22,570 nt of DNA from Bondarzewia mesenterica (taxonomy: Eukaryota > Basidiomycota > Agaricomycetes > Russulales > Bondarzewiaceae), in the NCBI GenBank assembly GCA_004802705.1, contig SGPL01000531.1, forward strand, positions 1 to 22,570. Reading direction: 5' to 3'. The position numbers were made by a program, and so were the translations under genes. Under the pieces are notes generated by a model that was given only the letters and a program-made list of their open reading frames with translations, did not search any database and was not told where the DNA came from. Shown here piece by piece: positions 17,812-22,570 of this stretch (position 1 is its first letter; every line of letters begins with the position of its first letter).

Positions 17812-20800
17812 ATGGCCTCGTCCGCATCGAGCCGGATTGCGCGTCCGACGCCCTTTACGCCCAAACGCCCTCTTTCTTTTCTCGGTGTCGCCGACGATAT
17901 TCAGCGACCCGCATCGCATGCGACAGCGCCCAACCCAATGTTGCATTCGGCCAAGAAATATAAAGCTTCACTCTCATCTGAAGCCCGTACACATAGTACG
18001 AGCAAAGGGAGGCCGCCCCGCCTTCCTTCTTTGCCTGGGACGCCAACGAAGCGAAGTGATGTGCAAAGGGCGAAGACGCCGACGACGCCTCGTCGGGGAA
18101 CAGACAGTCCGATGTTTGATGCTAAGATCGATATGGACGTGAGCAGAGTTGACCCGGAGGAAGTTCTTGTGGACTTTCAAAACGTCGAGCCTGGAGATGT
18201 GTCTGGTGAGGTTGATGAAGCGTTGCTAATGGCCATGGAGTACGGGCGGCAAGACAAGGTATTAGTTTCTATCAGGTCAGTTCACCTTTGTCTCCTCTTG
18301 AGCTGCAGTAGGTAGTCTTGTCAAAAGGTAGTTTATTTGCGAGCATATGAGTTTTCATTTATTCCCCGTTTTCTGTTGCAGCAGCTAGGTTGACTGTGCT
18401 CGTTCGCAGAATCCGACCATCCGACTCACCTAATGCTTGGGATACGCCAGAGGCTCATCCGAAAACCATCAAATTGCAACCACAGTATCACCGAAACTCG
18501 GGAACAGCGCCTCCCGAGTTCCACTTCGACGAGATACTCACAGGGTCGGAGAACAAACCTGTGTATAACGCTGTTGCTCGTAGCCACGTCTGGGCCGCCA
18601 TGGACGGATACAACTCCGTGATCTTTGCGTATGGTCAAACAGCCAGCGGAAAGACATTTACACTTGTGCGCGGTCTATCGCCTCTTTACTACGTCGGAGT
18701 CATAGCCTGATGTATTGTGCTGCAGTCTGGCGACGAAGACCAGCCGGGTATCATCCCTCGCGCAATGAAGGACATTTTCAGATACATTCGACGGACGCCT
18801 TCCCGCGAATATCTGCTCCGTTGCTCATACCTCGAGATCTATAACGAAACTATCCACGATCTGCTCGCCCCTCCCTCGTTCAGTGCTTTGCAACCAGTGC
18901 AAATTCAAGGCACTGGTGCCAATATCTGGTTGTCACCCCTCCGCGAGGAAGTTGTGACTAGCCTCAAGGGCGTGCACGAAGTGCTCGAGCGTGGATGGGG
19001 CAACCGTCGGACCGCGAGCACTGACTGGAACGAACGTAGCAGTCGCAGTCATAGCGTCTTCAGAGTTGTCATTGAGAGCCGGGAGCGGAGCGAAGAGGGT
19101 GCCAGTGGAAGGCAGACTCCAAGTCTGGGAATAAGGCCACCCACGCCTGGCGGAACAAAATTGCAAGCTATTGGAGGAAGGAGTGTGCAGACATCCGTAT
19201 TGAGCTTGATTGACCTTGCTGGGTCAGAGAAGGCAACGTCGGACAAGGAACGCACAAGGGAGGGTAAGTACATCAATACCAGGTCTGTCATGCAACTCAG
19301 TTAGAGCATGTCGGACCGCTCTCATGCTCTCATGGACCTTGTACAGCTTATTGACCCTGGGGACCGTCATCTCTACATTGGCTGAGAACTCCGCTAAGAA
19401 TAAGAGGTGCGTAGTCTACTGATTCCGCCTTCGGTCTCTTTGAACTGTCATAACTTACATTATATAGTGATCACGTCCCATTCCGCAACTCAAAGCTCAC
19501 CCGAATGCTTCAGCCCTCACTCTCTGGTAATGCGCGTATATCCGTCATATGTACCCTTAATCCAGACACAAGCGCCGTCGCAGAGTCAAACAGCACTTTG
19601 CTGTTCGCTCAGAGAATCAAGAAAGTGCAGGCAAGTGTCATTTTTCGATCGCATACAATTTAGACTAGCTCATACCTGGCATCAGTTGAATGCGAAGAAG
19701 AAAGAGATCGTGGATATGGATGCCCTTCTCGAGCATTATAGGCAGGAGATTGAGGAGCTCAAAAAACGCCTCGCGGAGAAGGAGAAGGAACAGGAGGCGC
19801 CCACCAAGTCTCGCAGGCCGTCTACACGAGAGGTAAAGATAAAAATTCAGGCATATTGAACAACGAAGCTCACCCTAATTTATTAGCAACTAGACGAATC
19901 GAGGGCCATGAAGGACCTTAATTCTCGAATCCGTCAACTAACAAACTTAATTCTAACGAGCCAGACGCTAGACGAGAACAAGGCCGACGAGTCACGCCCC
20001 ACCAGTCCTGCTAAGATCGACTTCGACATGTCTCCTTACCAGGTACACTCGATGCTTCCGAGAACACATTGTCCCCTCTCATGCTCTGCATTGCCTTCAG
20101 CTTCAGCAAGAACTTCTCTCTGCTAACCGCCGGAATGAGACTCAGGCAATGCAGATCCTCTCCCTCGAAGCTGCCCTCCTTTCTCGACCAAAGCTACCCC
20201 CAGATGCGCCTAAGAGCTCAAAAGACAAGCTCATCGCTGATCAGACGAAAACGATCAGGGAGCTGGAGATCGTGGTGAGAGGTTATGAGGAAAATTTAGG
20301 TGAGCCATTGAGGGCGGTAAGGGAGGATGTGGAAAAGGAGTGGACTACAAAGCTCGAGAGTGAGAGGAAGGGGAGGGAGGAGAAGGAAGCGTGGGCAGAA
20401 CAATTGGTGAAACAATTGGGGAAGGAGAAAAAGGTAAGTTTGTTGTCCGTCCTATCATCCGAATGCATCATGATTGAATTGCCTCAATAGCTGCGGATGC
20501 AGCTGGAAGAGGAACGCCGAGCGCTCGCTGCATTTGTGACGAGGTTTGACTCCCTCACTTCAGGTCTCGGTGGCGAGTTAGGTTCCGGAGCTGCGGCCAG
20601 CTCCTCGTGCATGCGTTTTCCTTTGCCCATGTTAGGAGAGCGTCTGCGAAATCGTGTAGCCATTCCAACGAGGTTATCGGTCGTCGAAGAAACGGAGTCG
20701 TCTCTGCGGATGGACACTGAATGCCTGAAAAGCGAGCCAAGTTTGTTGGAGGAACGGTGGGAGGGGATGGACGAGGAGAGTTTCGAGCTGGATAGGGCCG

Positions 20801-20856
20801 CGATTGGTGGTGGGGTGCAGACGGCCGGGCGAGATAAGGAGAATCTGCCCTTGTGA
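17812..20856 (+). CDS. Kinesin-7 family motor (Kip2/CENP-E type)
   Basis: Microtubule motor ATPase. Fungal kinesin-7 (Kip2/Tea2/KipA) moves along microtubules and promotes their growth and cargo delivery to plus ends. Exons: 17812-18275, 18410-18665, 18726-19282, 19347-19406, 19468-19630, 19686-19832, 19887-20042, 20101-20433, 20491-20856. Sum 2502 nt, 833 residues, all phases correct. The N-terminus is a serine/proline-rich tail with a TPTTPRRG patch, usual for Kip2-like motors and a likely phosphorylation region. The motor starts near VLVSIRIRPS. The P-loop GQTASGKT is at 230-237, switch I NERSSRSHS at 342-350, switch II DLAGSE at 403-408, and the motor end is LLFAQRIKKVQ. The neck LNAKKKEIVDMDALLEHYRQ is the kinesin-7 signature, followed by heptad-rich coiled coil and a basic, then acidic tail ending KENLPL. 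About 35 extra residues, rich in G, P and S, sit between switch I and II. Intron 5 has a GC donor. No damage is seen. Confidence 0.93.
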
Positions 20857-20925
20857 AATGAAGAAGGGGGTTTATCTGATCAACACCACGTCTAGTACGT
20901 CTCGCATGTTTTGTTCGCTTTCGTG

Positions 20926-20960
20926 TTTCGCTTTCTTGTTTTCGCTTTCTTGTTTTCGCC
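20926..20960 (+). repeat. 14-nt tandem repeat, about 2.5 copies
   Basis: TTTCGCTTTCTTGT occurs twice back to back (20926-20939, 20940-20953) and is followed by a partial third copy. It lies 70 nt past the kinesin stop, in CT-rich sequence that is probably the 3' untranslated region. Confidence 0.75.
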
Positions 20961-21049
20961 TTCGCCTTGATTATGGAACCTCTGTCTAATGTTTGTCATG
21001 TTAACATTGAAGAGTGCCAATCCGTAAACAGCTCTCTCACCACCAGCTT

Positions 21050-21811
21050 TCAGTTTCCCCCTATCCGCTGAACGCTTTTCTTGACTTCATGCAGTACACT
21101 CTTCAGCGCAGCGATCAATGCATTTGCAACACGGTGCATCCGCGCGCCCAGTTTACTGAGGACTTGTATTACGCGGCTTTTATCGCTCGGCCCGTACACG
21201 TTGCGCTGCACTTCAACGTCAACCTGAGGAGGCGAGCAGTGAGCAGCAACACAAGCGGAGGACGTGAATAGGATGGATACCTCTTCTCCTGGACCTGCGC
21301 GCCTCTCAATTATCCGATCGGGTCCTTCTCTCCACTCCAGAATGAGCTCATCTCCATCTGGCGGACTCTGCTCTTTGTATCTCTCATTGGCATCTTCTAT
21401 CCTCCGCTCCCTCTCCCTGCTGTTCTTCAGCCTGATATTCTCGCTTGAGTCTTTCGCCGTCCCCGTACGCTTCATTATGTTGAGATTGCCGTCGCTGTTC
21501 GTATGATACCGGAGGAATTCTGGCGTGTCGTGTTGTAAACCTTTCTAGCCCCTAGTGAGAAGAAATAGAGCTGAAGGCTCGTAAGTGGTTGTGGTATAGT
21601 GCGGAAGGAGTTGGATATGGAAAGTTGGCACCTTATGAAGTTATATGATTGAGGGTAGACTCCCCATCGCCCGGCGTCGTGTGGGGGTTCGAGCAATTTA
21701 CCTCAGGCTGGAGCTTACCAGACAGGATACAGGCCTGTTAGGCTCCGTCTTCAAGGTGAGCAGCTTCATCTCTTGCCAGTCGGCCTTGCTTTGCTTGATC
21801 GGTGACGTCAT
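21050..21811 (-). CDS. Small basic/charged protein of unrecognised family
   Basis: I do not recognise this protein. A three-exon minus-strand model keeps phase 0 throughout: 21811-21719, 21544-21281 and 21223-21050, for 176 residues. It begins MTSPIKQSKADWQEMK, continues TPEFLRYHTNSDGNLNIMKR and then a charged helix (RLKNSRERERRIEDANERYK), followed by DGDELILEWREGPDRIIERR. It ends KKSVQRIGGN. The middle exon is the best supported, being long, charged and composed like a real protein. The first exon is inferred: its donor GTAAGC at 21718 is good, but the intron is about 174 nt, longer than others here. The second intron (21280-21224) is 57 nt and a multiple of three, so it could also be read through for a 195-residue form. 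A start at the ATG 21475 would give 141 residues without splicing. It faces the kinesin gene tail to tail. No membrane segment or signal peptide is apparent. Confidence 0.45.
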
Positions 21812-21937
21812 ATTCTCTATTTGATGTACACCCAAAGTGAAGCAATTAATATTGCCTCCAACCCCGTTCGCAGCAATGCGGCAGGGCAGCCAGCACCATT
21901 GCTTTAGCAGCATGCCACGGTGAATGCAGCGAAAGTA

Positions 21938-21945
21938 CTTATATA
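21938..21945 (-). promoter_or_regulatory. Possible TATA box for the 21050-21811 gene
   Basis: The minus strand reads TATATAAG here, 127-134 nt upstream of the proposed ATG at 21811 and 25-32 nt upstream of an in-frame earlier ATG at 21913. The spacing to 21811 fits a normal leader and favours that start. Confidence 0.35.
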
Positions 21946-22411
21946 TTCTAAGTCCATTTGTTGATCAAATTTCATCCCTGCCACTGCGATCCATTCTGAG
22001 CCCAAGCTTGTTATCCAGCTCCGAATTGCTTGCGTTCTCACCTTTTCTTTCTTTCGTTTTCATGCGCTTTGCGCGCTACGTCTATTTCCGACTTGTACAT
22101 TTATCTCGTTTACTCCAATATCTGTTTTTAGAAGAACTTTTCTTTTTTGCCGCTCTAGGGACCATACGAAGAAGACGTCAAGGCCCATCATACCACTTTA
22201 TAACTCGAGGACATCAATAACCCAGGATACTTTCATCATTTGACAAAGGTATGCAAAATTGATTATCATGTAGATGAGTCCATATCCTTATGATATCCTC
22301 GAAATGAAGAATAAAACATCAGATTGATATAGAAAGCGAGACTAACGGAATGCGGAGACTATACACGAGGCAGCGAAGCACGTACTCATACACCTGAAGA
22401 AGATATATGTA
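21946..22411. other. Intergenic, nothing assigned
   Basis: CT-rich and then AT-rich sequence, with a chance plus-strand frame at 21924-22220. No domain, repeat or RNA gene was recognised. Confidence 0.4.
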
Positions 22412-22570
22412 TCAACCCCGCTCCGGCAGGTCAAACGTCACCCGATTCCGCGGCGACTCCGTGATGTCCCCGACGCCGCCCGCATCCTCGCCCTCGTCGT
22501 CCGACGGTACCTGGCTCCCGGGAACAGACAGCGAGCTCAACCCTCTGGGCGTCCCGGGTCCCGACCCGTT
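22412..22570 (-). CDS. Partial gene at right edge, strand uncertain
   Basis: The last 160 nt are much more GC-rich than the DNA before them and are open on both strands. Minus strand: a C-terminus with an acidic patch (PSDDEGEDAGG) ending ESPRNRVTFDLPERG at a TGA (22412-22414). Plus strand: a start at ATG 22407 giving MYQPRSGRSNVTRFRGDSVM and a serine/proline-rich continuation that also runs off the window. The two readings use complementary frames, so both keep G or C at third positions and codon bias does not decide. I lean slightly to the minus strand, because the plus start lacks the CT-rich leader seen at other genes here. Function is unknown. Confidence 0.4.
   Translation of the reverse strand, partial: NGSGPGTPRGLSSLSVPGSQVPSDDEGEDAGGVGDITESPRNRVTFDLPERG

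Noticed and set aside
18310..18330. Earlier end of the kinesin reading (stop after the CTGCAG at about 18305)
   Set aside because: That stop lies inside the first intron (18276-18409); splicing gives VLVSIRIRPS and a full motor.
1..22570. CRISPR arrays, tRNA or rRNA genes, transposase or reverse transcriptase genes
   Set aside because: I looked for regularly spaced repeats, cloverleaf-like segments and catalytic motifs of such elements by eye and found none; a tRNAscan and repeat search would be needed to exclude small or degenerate ones.

Overview
The window looks like nuclear DNA of a basidiomycete, most likely a wood-inhabiting agaricomycete. The evidence is short GT-AG introns of about 50-65 nt cutting nearly every gene into small exons, pyrimidine-rich leaders, and the gene content: a DUF6534 membrane protein, a CYP63-like P450 and a fungal YEATS protein with an Ahc1-type zinc finger. 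No bacterial, viral or transposon gene was recognised. All exon models were assembled by hand from frames, splice signals and family memory, with no database search.

Layout, left to right. (1) 314-3366 (+): a YEATS/zinc-finger chromatin protein gene with a premature TGA and at least two frame breaks. (2) 3770-6138 (+): a seven-helix DUF6534 membrane protein that resolves into 22 exons for only 318 residues. (3) 6139-8170: gene-poor, with a small glyoxalase-like scrap on the minus strand. (4) 8171-8871 (-): an intact GFA/CENP-V-type zinc protein. (5) 8960-9715 (-): a decayed second copy of the flavin oxidoreductase found further right. (6) 10768-12897 (+): that oxidoreductase, with inferred micro-exons of 7 and 5 nt and one extra G in a G-run. 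(7) 13797-14767 (+): a broken gene of unrecognised family. (8) 14926-17332 (+): a 12-exon CYP63-like P450 with one missing base. (9) 17812-20856 (+): an intact 9-exon kinesin-7 (Kip2/CENP-E type), 833 residues. (10) 21050-21811 (-): an unrecognised small protein. (11) 22412-22570: the edge of another gene.

The genes do not form an obvious pathway. Kinesin, YEATS and GFA proteins are scattered housekeeping or regulatory functions. The P450 and flavin oxidoreductase are both redox enzymes that may act on lipids or hydrocarbons, but nothing here shows they work together. The most notable features are the extreme exon fragmentation, the micro-exon shared by a live gene and its inverted relic, and the mix of fully clean genes with genes carrying single-base breaks. 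The last could reflect true decay, assembly errors or both.
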